From: Propionispira raffinosivorans DSM 20765 | GTDB lineage: Bacteria; Bacillota; Negativicutes; Selenomonadales; Selenomonadaceae | Assembly: GCF_000381065.1 (NCBI RefSeq) | Contig: NZ_KB905845.1 | Location: 97,528-161,527 of the forward strand | Length of the DNA: 64,000 nucleotides | Direction of reading: 5' to 3' | In this document: positions 25,844 to 35,052 of the stretch, in pieces | Layout of the letters: the number at the start of each line of letters is the position of its first letter | Position numbering within the stretch: the first letter of the stretch is position 1 | Program-made: the position numbers and the translations under genes | Notes under the pieces: model-generated | Database searches by the model: none | Told to the model about the DNA's origin: nothing | Seen by the model: only the letters and a program-made list of their open reading frames with translations

Positions 25844-28800
25844 TTATTGAATTCCTAATTCGACTTTTTCACCATTAATATTCCATTCTTTCGTAAATCC
25901 GACCATGCTGCCTACATGGATTTCATTACCCAGAACAATATCTTTGATTGTCGCTGCATTCGCCGTCATGAGTTTCGCAATTTTTTCATTGCCATTTACA
26001 TAAACGTCAATACGATCCATTACTTCAAATTTATTATCTTTACGCATCGTCTGCAATTTGCTGATGACTTCACGAACAAAACCTTCTTCAAGAAGTTCCT
26101 GACTCAATGTCGTTTCCAGTGCCACAATGACACCATTATAGCGATCGGATACATATCCTTCAGTCTGTGCCATCGAAACTTCCATATCTTCCGCCAGTAA
26201 AATCACTTCACCCGTTTTGATGGTAAGCTTTAATTCGCCCGTTTTATCAAGTTCTTCTTTAGCTTCATGACCATTGACAGTAACAAGAGCTGCTTTAATC
26301 TCGCCGATTTGTTTACCAACTTTTGGTCCCAGAACCTTAAATTGCGGTTTAAAACTATATGTTAAGTATTCTTCCATATCGTCTTTAAACGTAACCGCTT
26401 TAACATTCAGTTCTTCTTCCACGATTTTTTTATAAAAATCATTTAACTCAGCCGCAGCTTTTACGTACATATTGCCAATCGGCTGACGATTTTTGATATT
26501 TGCCGTATTTCTTGCCGAACGCCCCAGTACCACGATTTCAAGTACAAGTTCCATATTTGTTTCTAACTCTTTATCAATCCATTGTTCGTTGACAGTTGGG
26601 AAATCACAAAGATGGATGCTTTCCGGTGCGGCCGCATCAATACCACAAACAAGATTTTGGTACATATCTTCGGTCATAAACGGAACCATTGGCGCAGCCG
26701 CTTTGGCCACGGTAACCAGTGCTGTATAAAGAGTCATATAGGCATTGATTTTATCTTGCGTAAGTTCTTTCGCCCAGAAACGTTCCCGACTTCTTCTTAC
26801 ATACCAATTACTCATTTCATCAACAAAACCTTGCAGAACTTTTGCTGTTTCTGTTACTTTATAATTTGATAAATTATCATCTACTGTTTTAACCAATGTA
26901 TTAAGACGCGATAAAAGCCATTTGTCCATAACTGGTAATTTATCATAATCAAGTGTATATTTACTTGCATCAAAATCATCAATATTGGCATATAAAACAA
27001 AAAATGCATAGGTATTCCACAGGGTGCCCATAAATTTACGCTGACCTTCCGTTACAGCTGCTTTATGAAAACGATTTGGCAGCCACGGAGCACTATTTTC
27101 ATAGAAATACCAACGAATAGCATCTGCTCCATGTTCCTGGAGTGCATCAAACGGATCTACAGCATTACCCTTTGATTTACTCATTTTTTGACCATTGGCA
27201 TCTTGTACATGTCCTAAAACAATGACGTTTTTATAAGGCGCTGTATTAAACAATAATGTCGAAATAGCCAGCAATGAATAAAACCATCCACGAGTCTGAT
27301 CAACAGCTTCCGAAATGAAATCCGCTGGGAAATTTTCTTTAAAGATATCTTGATTTTCAAACGGATAATGCCACTGGGCAAACGGCATGGAACCAGAATC
27401 GAACCAACAGTCAATAACTTCGGGAACACGTTTCATTTGTTTGCCGCACGCTGGACACGTAATGGTCACATCATCAATAAACGGGCGATGCAATTCGATA
27501 TCTGCTGGACAATTATCGGACATGGATTTCAGCTCTTCAATCGAACCAATCGAATGCTGCTTTCCACATTCACATTCCCAAACATTAAGCGGGGTTCCCC
27601 AATATCGATTCCGACTGATTCCCCAGTCTTGCAGGTTTTCGAGCCAATCACCAAAACGGCCTTTGCCAATACTTTCTGGTATCCAGTTAACCGTATTATT
27701 GTTGCGAATCAAATCTTCCTTAACATCTGTCATCTTGATGAACCAAGATTCTCTTGCATAATAAATGAGTGGTGTATCACATCTCCAACAATGTGGATAA
27801 CTATGTTCAAAATCTAAGACTTTAAATAAAAGTCCTTTCTCTTCCAATGCCTGCAAAATCAACGGATCAGCTTTTTTACAAAAAACACCTTCCCAATCCG
27901 TTTCTTTGGTCATTTCACCCTTGCCATCGACAAATTGAACAAATGGGAGATCATAGTTACGACCGACTCTTGAATCATCTTCCCCAAAAGCTGGTGCTGT
28001 ATGAACCACTCCGGTCCCATCACTCGTTGTAACATACGTATCGCAGGTTACAAAAAAAGCTTTTTTCGTAACATTGGCAAACGCAAACAATGGTTCATAC
28101 TCTTTATATTCAAGCTCTTTACCCTTAAACGTTTCAAGTACCTGGTATTCACCATCAAGAACCGATTCTAATAAAGCTTCTGCCATATAATAAATTGTTT
28201 CATTGTTTTTTACTTTTACATACGTAATATCTGGATTCACACAAAGTGCCACATTTGACGGCAATGTCCAAGGTGTAGTCGTCCAGGCTAAAATGTAAGC
28301 ATCTTCACCTTTTACTTTAAACTTGGCAATCGCCGATTTTTCTTTCACATCTTTATAGCCCTGCGCAACTTCATGGGAAGATAGCGGCGTTCCACAGCGT
28401 GGACAATATGGTACGATTTTATACCCTTTATACAAAAGGCCCTTTTCCCAAATCTGTTTCAGCGCCCACCATTCGGATTCAATAAACGAATTATCATAGG
28501 TTACATAAGGATCATCCATATCCGCCCAAAAGCCAACGGTGCTGGAAAAATCCTCCCACATACCTTTATACTGCCAAACACTTTCTTTACATTTTTTCAC
28601 AAATGGTTCAATACCATATTTTTCAATCTGTTCTTTTCCATCGAGTCCCAGCTGTTTTTCAACTTCTAGTTCAACCGGTAGGCCATGTGTATCCCAGCCA
28701 GCTTTACGACGAATTTTATGACCTTTCATGGTCTGAAAACGAGGAATCATATCCTTGATAACTCGAGTCAAAACATGACCAATATGCGGTTTTCCATTCG

Positions 28801-28948
28801 CTGTAGGCGGTCCATCATAAAATGTGAACGCTGGCGAGCCTTCACGCTGTTCAATACTTTTTTTAAAGATATCTTTTTCTTTCCAGAAATGTTCAATGTT
28901 TTTTTCACGATCAACAAAATTAAGATTTGTTTCTACTTTCTTATACAA
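25844..28948 (-). CDS. ileS: Isoleucyl-tRNA synthetase
   Basis: A 1034-residue class I synthetase of the longer (eukaryote-like, type 2) form, in contrast to the roughly 920-residue form of Bacillus. HIGH motif: DGPPTANGKPHIGHV (about residues 45-60); KMSKS motif: [14 protein letters not shown]. The editing site has AWTTTPWTLPSN. The C-terminal region (LEEGFVREVISKLQTMRKD) is the anticodon-binding extension of type 2 enzymes, often linked to mupirocin resistance in other bacteria; whether that holds here is not shown. The leader is a T-box with an AUC specifier. Confidence 0.96.
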   Translation of the reverse strand: MYKKVETNLNFVDREKNIEHFWKEKDIFKKSIEQREGSPAFTFYDGPPTANGKPHIGHVLTRVIKDMIPRFQTMKGHKIRRKAGWDTHGLPVELEVEKQLGLDGKEQIEKYGIEPFVKKCKESVWQYKGMWEDFSSTVGFWADMDDPYVTYDNSFIESEWWALKQIWEKGLLYKGYKIVPYCPRCGTPLSSHEVAQGYKDVKEKSAIAKFKVKGEDAYILAWTTTPWTLPSNVALCVNPDITYVKVKNNETIYYMAEALLESVLDGEYQVLETFKGKELEYKEYEPLFAFANVTKKAFFVTCDTYVTTSDGTGVVHTAPAFGEDDSRVGRNYDLPFVQFVDGKGEMTKETDWEGVFCKKADPLILQALEEKGLLFKVLDFEHSYPHCWRCDTPLIYYARESWFIKMTDVKEDLIRNNNTVNWIPESIGKGRFGDWLENLQDWGISRNRYWGTPLNVWECECGKQHSIGSIEELKSMSDNCPADIELHRPFIDDVTITCPACGKQMKRVPEVIDCWFDSGSMPFAQWHYPFENQDIFKENFPADFISEAVDQTRGWFYSLLAISTLLFNTAPYKNVIVLGHVQDANGQKMSKSKGNAVDPFDALQEHGADAIRWYFYENSAPWLPNRFHKAAVTEGQRKFMGTLWNTYAFFVLYANIDDFDASKYTLDYDKLPVMDKWLLSRLNTLVKTVDDNLSNYKVTETAKVLQGFVDEMSNWYVRRSRERFWAKELTQDKINAYMTLYTALVTVAKAAAPMVPFMTEDMYQNLVCGIDAAAPESIHLCDFPTVNEQWIDKELETNMELVLEIVVLGRSARNTANIKNRQPIGNMYVKAAAELNDFYKKIVEEELNVKAVTFKDDMEEYLTYSFKPQFKVLGPKVGKQIGEIKAALVTVNGHEAKEELDKTGELKLTIKTGEVILLAEDMEVSMAQTEGYVSDRYNGVIVALETTLSQELLEEGFVREVISKLQTMRKDNKFEVMDRIDVYVNGNEKIAKLMTANAATIKDIVLGNEIHVGSMVGFTKEWNINGEKVELGIQ

Positions 28949-28962
28949 TGCATTTCCCCCTT

Positions 28963-29245
28963 AAAAATAAAGCTTTCATCCTACATAAACAGGATGAAAG
29001 CTTTCGCTAAACTAAAAAAACTTCCACCCCAAAACAGGATGAAAGCTGAGCTGTCATTATACCACCTATTTCACATACAATCATATGCAACCCATATAAC
29101 GGTGGGTCCCGGCACAGCCTACTTGCAATTTCTTTCAGCCTGCAATTCCAGAGTGATGTTCCGCTTTAAACGACTCATACCGACCTCACACTACCGCCGG
29201 CTCGCTTGAATTTTAGTTCAAAGCCTACTGTCTCTATCAACATTA
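28963..29245 (-). promoter_or_regulatory. Divergent T-box leader of ileS with two terminators
   Basis: The canonical T-box is altered to ATAGGTGGTATAATGA (29069-29054, minus strand). An antiterminator still folds: AUAGG pairs with CCUGU, the UGGU bulge stays free for the tRNA end, and AUGA pairs with UCAU. Stem I carries GGAACATCAC with specifier ATC (29157-29155), isoleucine, at the place matching CUC in the leuS leader. Two hairpins follow: CTTTCATCC/GGGTGGAAG then seven T (29046-29014), and AAAGCTTTCATCC/GGATGAAAGCTTT then T-rich (29004-28962). Confidence 0.8.
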
Positions 29246-29475
29246 TTATGATATTTAATGTACTGCCTATTATCGTATCACATGGACTTAAAAATATCAA
29301 ACAAAATCGCAATAAACTTTACCGAACGAAAGGGCTGTAAAATTGCTTATTTCCACTATATCTCTTATAATAATAACATGAAACTGGTCTACATGATAAT
29401 ACCGCTTTTACATATAAACTATCTAAATATATTTACGTAACCAGCACGAATTTCTAAAAGGAGGTTTTTTTCTTT
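29246..29475. other. Intergenic region between ileS leader and lgt
   Basis: AT-rich spacer that must hold the divergent promoters of ileS and lgt. No further gene or clear consensus promoter was seen by eye. AAAGGAGG lies 9-16 bases before the lgt ATG. Confidence 0.5.
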
Positions 29476-30318
29476 ATGCATCAATATTTATTTTTCATTG
29501 GTGATTTTCCAATTCGCGCCTATGGACTTGTTTTAAGTCTCAGTATTATTCTGGCAACCGGTGTTGCTTATTTTCTTGCTAAACAAGATGGCCGTTGGCA
29601 CAATCACATTGCCGATCTTGGCATATATTGCGGTCTTGGTGGCATCCTTGGTGCACGGCTTTGGGATGTTTTTTTCTTTGACTGGGGCTACTATCAAAAT
29701 CATATAACAGAAATTTTTAATGTCTGGCAAGGCGGCATGGCAATTCAAGGCGGTGTTGTTTTAGGTTCAATTGTCGGTATCATATACACCAAACGGCATA
29801 ATATTGATACCTGGGCTATGGCCGATATTATGGCACCAGCCATTATTTTAGGACAAGCAATGGGTCGCATAGCAAACCTCTTAAATGGCGATGCATTCGG
29901 TGCACCGACCGGCACTGCATTTGGTATCATCTATCCCGCAACAACCCTTGCCTATCAAACCTATGGCAACCAGCCTTTGTGGCCGGCTGAAGTATGGGAA
30001 GGGCAGATTGATGTCGTAATTTTTGCTTTGCTCCTAATTTTCCGTTCTAGCAAACATGCCAAAGGGCAAGCTTTTATTTTATATACAATGCTCTATTCTC
30101 TCGCGCGTTTTTTCCTGGAATATCTGCGCGGCGATTATAATAATCTTGTTTGGGGATTATTTAAATCCGCTCAGATGACCAGCCTGCTGGTTTTTCTAGT
30201 TGGCTTTATATTATTTATCTATGTTGGCTGGCAAGAAAAAAAAGCTTCCCCCGCACTTGCTACGATTGATAAAAATAAGCCAAAGAAAAAAATTAGGACG
30301 AATACAAAATCCAGTTAA
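29476..30318 (+). CDS. lgt: Prolipoprotein diacylglyceryl transferase
   Basis: A 280-residue inner-membrane enzyme with about seven membrane segments, adding diacylglycerol to the lipobox Cys of prolipoproteins. Family motifs: FPIRAYGLVLSLSI near the N-terminus, WQGGMAIQGGVVLGS, and the Lgt signature GRIANLLNGDAFGAPT. The basic tail (KPKKKIRTNTKSS) is cytoplasmic. AAAGGAGG precedes the ATG. It stands alone on the plus strand before the tRNA cluster. Confidence 0.96.
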   Translation: MHQYLFFIGDFPIRAYGLVLSLSIILATGVAYFLAKQDGRWHNHIADLGIYCGLGGILGARLWDVFFFDWGYYQNHITEIFNVWQGGMAIQGGVVLGSIVGIIYTKRHNIDTWAMADIMAPAIILGQAMGRIANLLNGDAFGAPTGTAFGIIYPATTLAYQTYGNQPLWPAEVWEGQIDVVIFALLLIFRSSKHAKGQAFILYTMLYSLARFFLEYLRGDYNNLVWGLFKSAQMTSLLVFLVGFILFIYVGWQEKKASPALATIDKNKPKKKIRTNTKSS

Positions 30319-30384
30319 TAAAAGGTATAAATGGAACGTCCTAACTTAAATTCAATCGGATAAATAAAAAACATAAAAAAAGCA

Positions 30385-30413
30385 TTGACATTTATAGGTG
30401 TGATGCTTATAAT
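30385..30413 (+). promoter_or_regulatory. Sigma-A promoter of the tRNA cluster
   Basis: -35 TTGACA (30385-30390), 17-base spacer, -10 TATAAT (30408-30413): both boxes are perfect consensus. The first tRNA begins 19 bases later. Confidence 0.92.
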
Positions 30414-30432
30414 AAATATAGTTCTTAAGCGC

Positions 30433-30508
30433 GCTGGTGTAGCTCAATTGGTAGAGCAGCTGACTTGTAATCAGCAGGTTGGGAGTTCAAGTCTTCTCGC
30501 CAGCTCCA
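30433..30508 (+). tRNA. tRNA-Thr (TGT)
   Basis: Full cloverleaf: acceptor GCTGGTG with CGCCAGC, D-arm AGCTCAATTGGTAGAGCA, anticodon loop CTTGTAA, T-loop GTTCAAG, encoded CCA. Confidence 0.95.
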
Positions 30509-30520
30509 TTGCACAAGAAT

Positions 30521-30606
30521 GGGTAGGTGCCCGAGTGGTTAAAGGGAGCAGACTGTAAATCTGCCAACTTCGGTTTACGATGGTTCGAATCCATCCCTGC
30601 CCACCA
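30521..30606 (+). tRNA. tRNA-Tyr (GTA)
   Basis: An 86-base class II tRNA with a long variable arm; anticodon loop CTGTAAA, T-loop GTTCGAA, acceptor GGGTAGG with CCTGCCC, encoded ACCA. Confidence 0.95.
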
Positions 30607-30625
30607 AATTTCATATTGTTTTTAT

Positions 30626-30701
<76 letters not shown>

Positions 30702-30710
30702 ATTTCAATC

Positions 30711-30787
30711 GGCGGCGTAGCTCAGTTGGCTAGAGCATGCGGTTCATACCCGCAGTGTCCGGAGTTCGAATCTCTGCGCCGCCACCA
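30711..30787 (+). tRNA. Elongator tRNA-Met (CAT)
   Basis: A 77-base tRNA with a paired GGCGGCG/CGCCGCC acceptor, anticodon loop TTCATAC and encoded ACCA. It closely resembles the Bacillus elongator tRNA-Met (GGCGGTGTAGCTCAG...). A lysidine-modified tRNA-Ile(CAT) cannot be fully excluded, but the body fits Met. Confidence 0.88.
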
Positions 30788-30799
30788 TTAAGTAATGTA

Positions 30800-30827
30800 A
30801 GCACACAGTATTGTGTGCTTTTTTTGT
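30800..30827 (+). terminator. Terminator of the tRNA cluster
   Basis: AGCACACA, a short loop and TGTGTGCT, followed by TTTTTTGTTAT. Confidence 0.85.
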
Positions 30828-30843
30828 TATAACGACATAAAAC

Positions 30844-30887
30844 AAAAAGCAGCCCAGAATAAAAAATTATTCTGGGCTGCTTTTTAT
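30844..30887 (-). terminator. Terminator of the porin gene (both directions)
   Basis: Perfect 19-bp arms AAAAAGCAGCCCAGAATAA (30844-30862) and its complement (30867-30885) with a 4-base loop. It separates the tRNA transcript from the convergent porin gene. Confidence 0.9.
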
Positions 30888-30897
30888 TTTACTTTGC

Positions 30898-32184
30898 TTA
30901 GAAATGGAAATCGATCTGCGTACGGAACAAATTACGATCTTTCGTCCCGACTACCTGATCCTGTTTCGAATAGAAGGTTTCCCATTGAACGTTTGTAAAC
31001 GGTACATACGTTACACCAAGAATCCAGCCTTTTACATTATCAGGCATCGAACCCCATTCATCATCATGCGATATATCACCATATGGTGCCAGTTTGAAAT
31101 ACCGGAAATAGGAGCCAAATGACCCTACTTTTTTAAGATCAGTGCCTTTATAATCCAATCTGTATTCCTGTGATGAATTATTATTTTCAGCATTTGTTCT
31201 AGAATACGTTGCTGTCAATTTTAAATTGTCAACCAGCTGCGTGCGCAAATCAATAGAACCCCATCTGCCTGCACCATAAATATCTTTATCTTTATTAGCA
31301 CCAATTGCGATATTTGTTTCTAAATTGTGTCCTAATTTTCCCGCAAAGTTCATACCATATAGATTCATGTTATCCTGTACATTTTGATCTGTTGTCCCAA
31401 TCCATTGTGTAAGTCCACTTTGTCGAGGCCGTAAATTAAAAACGCTTACTTTCCAATCAGGCGTAACATTATAATCCAGCATCACGCCATCCGCGGCATG
31501 GCCAAACAGAACATTCTGATAACCAAGACCCCACCATTTTGTCCCCAGAGTTACGCCAACAGCGCCAACCTTACCTTCTGCCCATATTCTTTGAATGGTT
31601 CCATCTTGGTCGTCACTACTATGCGATTTAGCAGTTGGACGCCAATCCTGATTTGCTGTATAGCCTTTGCGTGTTTCACTTTGGAAATGCGCATCCCAGT
31701 TTTCATCAACTTTCATCTTGCCTTCAAAGTCCATGTAAAAATGTTTATTATTATTTTCTGACCCGAATGTGCTTCCAGTGCTAGAATCATCACTATCATA
31801 TTTCGCCCGTACAAAACCACTGAGCATAACATTATCGACTCTCTTATCAAGGGCAGTATATTTAGCATCAAGATTTTTCATTTCTGATGCGTATTCTTTT
31901 TCTAATTTTTCGACCAAGGCTTGGTCGGCGGGATTTGCTGTTTGCAAATGATCTACGGCTCTAGCGACAACAACCGCCATTTCATAACGACTCATCGATC
32001 GGTCCCCAGCAAAGGTACCATCACCATTTCCTTCAATAATACCGTCTTTTGTTAATTGATTGATGGCAGCATAACTCCAATGGTCTTTCGGAACATCAGA
32101 AAAACTGTTTGCTGCAGCAAATGCTGAACTTGTGATACCAACCGATAAAGCCAAGGCGATTACTGTACTCAATTTTTTATTCAT
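30898..32184 (-). CDS. SLH-domain outer-membrane porin (OmpM-like)
   Basis: A 428-residue protein. Signal peptide 1-23 (cut AFA-A), one SLH domain at about 26-82 (FSDVPKDHWSYAAINQLTKD; then SMSRYEMAVVVARAV), a coiled coil at 85-118, and a beta-barrel from about 121 to the end, which closes on Phe (TQIDFHF), the signal used by the BAM complex. In Negativicutes such proteins tether the outer membrane: the SLH domain binds polyamine-decorated peptidoglycan and the barrel is a general porin. The PTS gene ends 85 bases upstream with no clear terminator, so co-transcription is possible. This gene is the best taxonomic marker in the window. Confidence 0.93.
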   Translation of the reverse strand: MNKKLSTVIALALSVGITSSAFAAANSFSDVPKDHWSYAAINQLTKDGIIEGNGDGTFAGDRSMSRYEMAVVVARAVDHLQTANPADQALVEKLEKEYASEMKNLDAKYTALDKRVDNVMLSGFVRAKYDSDDSSTGSTFGSENNNKHFYMDFEGKMKVDENWDAHFQSETRKGYTANQDWRPTAKSHSSDDQDGTIQRIWAEGKVGAVGVTLGTKWWGLGYQNVLFGHAADGVMLDYNVTPDWKVSVFNLRPRQSGLTQWIGTTDQNVQDNMNLYGMNFAGKLGHNLETNIAIGANKDKDIYGAGRWGSIDLRTQLVDNLKLTATYSRTNAENNNSSQEYRLDYKGTDLKKVGSFGSYFRYFKLAPYGDISHDDEWGSMPDNVKGWILGVTYVPFTNVQWETFYSKQDQVVGTKDRNLFRTQIDFHF

Positions 32185-32269
32185 TTCGCTAACCCCTTTT
32201 AAGAAATTTATTCATATTTTTTCACAAAATATCATCATAAGTCTTTTCTATTTTCAGTGAGTCACTTGC

Positions 32270-33634
32270 TTATTGCGTTTTCAGTTGCAAATTTTCCTTA
32301 TTATCAACAGCATCGGCTATATGTTTTTCAGCTTTCTCTGCATCCAATTCTTCTTGATAATAAACATTATCTTGTATTTTCATGAATGGGAAATATACTA
32401 CCGTAGCCATAGCCACAATCGCAATTTGCACCACAGCCCCTTGCCAGCCTGCTAACAAAAAACCTGCAATTACAGTTGGCGTCGTCCACGGCACCTGCAC
32501 CGCTGAAAACGGTGACATGAACCCAACTGCAATTGCCGCATAGGTCATAATCATCGCAATAACTGGAACACCGATAAACGGAACAATGAAATATGGGTTA
32601 AATACGATTGGCAAACCAAAAATGATTGGTTCATTGATATTAAACAGTCCTGGTATAAAAGCGAGTTTTGAAATTGATTTCATCTGTGCTGACCGTGCTG
32701 CTATAAAGGCTGAAATCAACAAGCCCAATGTAATACCACAGCCACCACTTTTGATAAATACATCCGATACTTGGATTGTAATGATTTTTGCCTGCGGATT
32801 GCCAATGAGCGACATCCCAGCATCTAATAAGTGCTGATTGTCAATCGCATTCGCTGTAAGTATTGGTCCGACTACACCACCAACTATGTTAGGTCCATGA
32901 ATTCCAGCCCAGAAAAGAATACTCTGGATTCCGGCAATAATGACACCAGCTACCAGATTATCCGTGAGATTTTGTAGAGGCGTCTGTAATACCTGAAAAA
33001 CAATTTCTGGAAAAGTAAGTCCTGCAATAGCTTGACAGAGAAAAAATACAAAAGCGGACCCTGTAAAAATAAGCAAACCCGGCACCAGTGCGGCAAAGGC
33101 TTTTGTTACGCCATCTGGCACGCCAGCTGGCATTTTGATTCCAATATGATTTTTCTCACAGTAGCAAAAAAACTTGGCAACCAATAAGCTGACAATAATA
33201 GCCGTAATAACACCATTACCACCCACCCAGCCTTTTGGTATAACATCATTTACTACATCGCCAGCTTTTGTTAAAACCGAACCTTTTGTAACGATCAGGA
33301 ACGATCCTAAAGCTAATAAAGATGCAGTTATTGCATCGCAGCCTTCTGCTTGACAATATTTATAACATATTCCCAGTACACACAAGATTGCCAAAATTCC
33401 AAAAGTTGAACCAGCAACCTGATTCAATGGTGCAGCCCAATCCGCACCAAACTGACCTTTCATTAAATCGCTGTATCCGCCAATTGGCAAATTGGCAATC
33501 AACAAGAATACAGAACCTGCCAAAGTTAACGGAAGCGTGAGAATAAAACCATCTTTCAAAGCCGCGACTGCCTTAATTTCGGCAAATCGAACCATATAGT
33601 CCAAAAACTTATCAAATAATTCCTGCTTACTCAT
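32270..33634 (-). CDS. PTS EIIC, lactose/cellobiose family
   Basis: A 454-residue sugar permease of the CelB/ChbC-type family with about ten membrane segments. It begins MSKQELFDKFLDYMVRFAEIKAV-type helix, then LKDGFILTLPLTLAGSVFLL; the family signature PGLFNINEPIIFGLPIVFNP is split here as FIPGLFNINEPII and GLPIVFNPYFIVP. These carriers import beta-glucosides, lactose or chitobiose with phosphorylation, but need EIIA and EIIB proteins, which are not in the window. The RpiR-type regulator follows upstream and probably controls it. Substrate not determined. Confidence 0.9.
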   Translation of the reverse strand: MSKQELFDKFLDYMVRFAEIKAVAALKDGFILTLPLTLAGSVFLLIANLPIGGYSDLMKGQFGADWAAPLNQVAGSTFGILAILCVLGICYKYCQAEGCDAITASLLALGSFLIVTKGSVLTKAGDVVNDVIPKGWVGGNGVITAIIVSLLVAKFFCYCEKNHIGIKMPAGVPDGVTKAFAALVPGLLIFTGSAFVFFLCQAIAGLTFPEIVFQVLQTPLQNLTDNLVAGVIIAGIQSILFWAGIHGPNIVGGVVGPILTANAIDNQHLLDAGMSLIGNPQAKIITIQVSDVFIKSGGCGITLGLLISAFIAARSAQMKSISKLAFIPGLFNINEPIIFGLPIVFNPYFIVPFIGVPVIAMIMTYAAIAVGFMSPFSAVQVPWTTPTVIAGFLLAGWQGAVVQIAIVAMATVVYFPFMKIQDNVYYQEELDAEKAEKHIADAVDNKENLQLKTQ

Positions 33635-33967
33635 ATTTGATTTTCTCCTCCTACACCGCCTAAACGGTTTTTTATGTTTTAGCCATATACAAACCTTTTA
33701 TATGAAATAATCAGCGAATACACATCCCTCCAGATGGTTCAGTAAGTTTTCCTTGATCAAAGGTTACTTTCTGTTTCTATTCGTATGTGTTTATATCTTA
33801 TAAGATTAGTAAAAATATACCACATGAAAAAAAGCCGTTCAATCGTTTGAACGGCTTTAGGATATTTGTTTCAATATATGTAGTTGTTCTATCCAATTCG
33901 TTGTATCATTCGTCCAAATTTTCACAAAAATTGAACAATAACCTGTAAATTATATTTATAAGAATAT
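33635..33967. other. Intergenic region upstream of the PTS gene
   Basis: Holds the terminator of the RpiR-type gene (33831-33858) and a perfect 12-bp palindrome ATCTTATAAGAT at 33795-33806, which could be an operator. No catabolite-repression (cre) consensus was seen. No further gene. Confidence 0.5.
33826..33858 (-). terminator. Terminator of the RpiR-type regulator
   Basis: Perfect 12-bp arms AAAGCCGTTCAA (33831-33842) and TTGAACGGCTTT (33847-33858), followed on the minus strand by TTTT. Confidence 0.85.
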
Positions 33968-34804
33968 TCAAACTCTAAATATTTTTTCAAAAAATTCATT
34001 ACGTGACAACGTGCTTTCATAATGTTTGGCAAACAAAACACTAAATAAAACATCAAACATATACTTCGCAGCACTAAGAAAAACCATCGTTCCCAATTCA
34101 TTAAACTCCCGCTCCGATGATACCCAGAGAGTTTCATCACAAAGTTTTGTTAAACTTGATGGCTTGACGGCTGTAACTAAAATTATTTTTACCTTACGCG
34201 TTTTCAATATTTCAGCGATCTCAATTAATTTTTTATTTTCACCCGTTCGGCTTATAATAAAAGCAACATGGCTCCTCGGTGAAGCTAACGCTTGTACATA
34301 CTGCGCATTTACAGCTGAATTTACCGTTGATAATTTTCCGGCATGTAAAAAACAATAACAAGCAATTTTAGCAATCCGTAAATTGTTGTCCATTGCATAA
34401 AAATCAATATGCTCAGCCTGATCAATTAAGTGGATCGCCTTAATAATCTGCCCAACATTAATCTCATTTTTTGTTTCCTGAATTGCCTCAATTTCAATAC
34501 GCGCGACTTTATCTAAAATGGATAGAATAGAATCTTTATTCGTAATGGAATTTTCATAAAATCCCGCCGGTGAAGAAACACGCATAGCCTCACTCGTAAA
34601 CTTAATCTTAAATTCTGCATATCCTTTAAGACCGATTTTTTGTGACAATCTAACGACTGCGGCTGAACTCGTATAGGTTTTTTCCGCTAAATCACGTGCT
34701 GATAAAGAAGCAACTTCTTGATAGTGTTCCATGACATAGTCGATAATGACCTGCTCGGTTGGTGAGAAATTCTCTTTTGCCTTTAATATATCTAACAGCT
34801 TCAT
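33968..34804 (-). CDS. MurR/RpiR-family sugar-phosphate regulator
   Basis: A 278-residue regulator: an N-terminal RpiR helix-turn-helix (residues 1-77; SLSARDLAEKTYTSSAAVVRLSQKIG) and a C-terminal SIS domain (about 110-250) that normally senses phosphosugars. The SIS phosphate loop region reads HVAFIISRTGENKKLIE. The gene sits directly upstream of the PTS EIIC gene in the same direction, with its own terminator between, so it probably controls that gene. Ligand unknown. Confidence 0.9.
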   Translation of the reverse strand: MKLLDILKAKENFSPTEQVIIDYVMEHYQEVASLSARDLAEKTYTSSAAVVRLSQKIGLKGYAEFKIKFTSEAMRVSSPAGFYENSITNKDSILSILDKVARIEIEAIQETKNEINVGQIIKAIHLIDQAEHIDFYAMDNNLRIAKIACYCFLHAGKLSTVNSAVNAQYVQALASPRSHVAFIISRTGENKKLIEIAEILKTRKVKIILVTAVKPSSLTKLCDETLWVSSEREFNELGTMVFLSAAKYMFDVLFSVLFAKHYESTLSRNEFFEKIFRV

Positions 34805-34984
34805 AAGTTACTCCCTTCTTATGCTCATAATAAAATTTAAGCTATATTGCACACCGCTCCTCTTTTTAGCGAAATATTTCCGCTAAACAACATACTAATT
34901 TTATTTTCTTCCTCTATTCTACACCGATAAGCGTAAAAGATGCAATCCATCGAACCTATGCTGTTGATTAACTCCGAAAAAGAA

Positions 34985-35038
34985 AAAATACAAGTAATGA
35001 ATTGCCAAATAAAACAAACAATTCATTACTTGTATTTT
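34985..35038 (-). terminator. Long hairpin, terminator of the DUF535 gene
   Basis: Perfect 20-bp arms (34985-35004 and 35019-35038) around a 14-base loop; the outer ends are AAAATA/TATTTT, giving T-runs on both strands. It lies 15 bases past the DUF535 stop. Confidence 0.8.
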
Positions 35039-35052
35039 CTATTTTATACGGA

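Noticed and set aside
29258..29440. 60-codon plus-strand frame before lgt
   Set aside because: No binding site, poor composition, and it occupies the region that must hold the ileS and lgt promoters.
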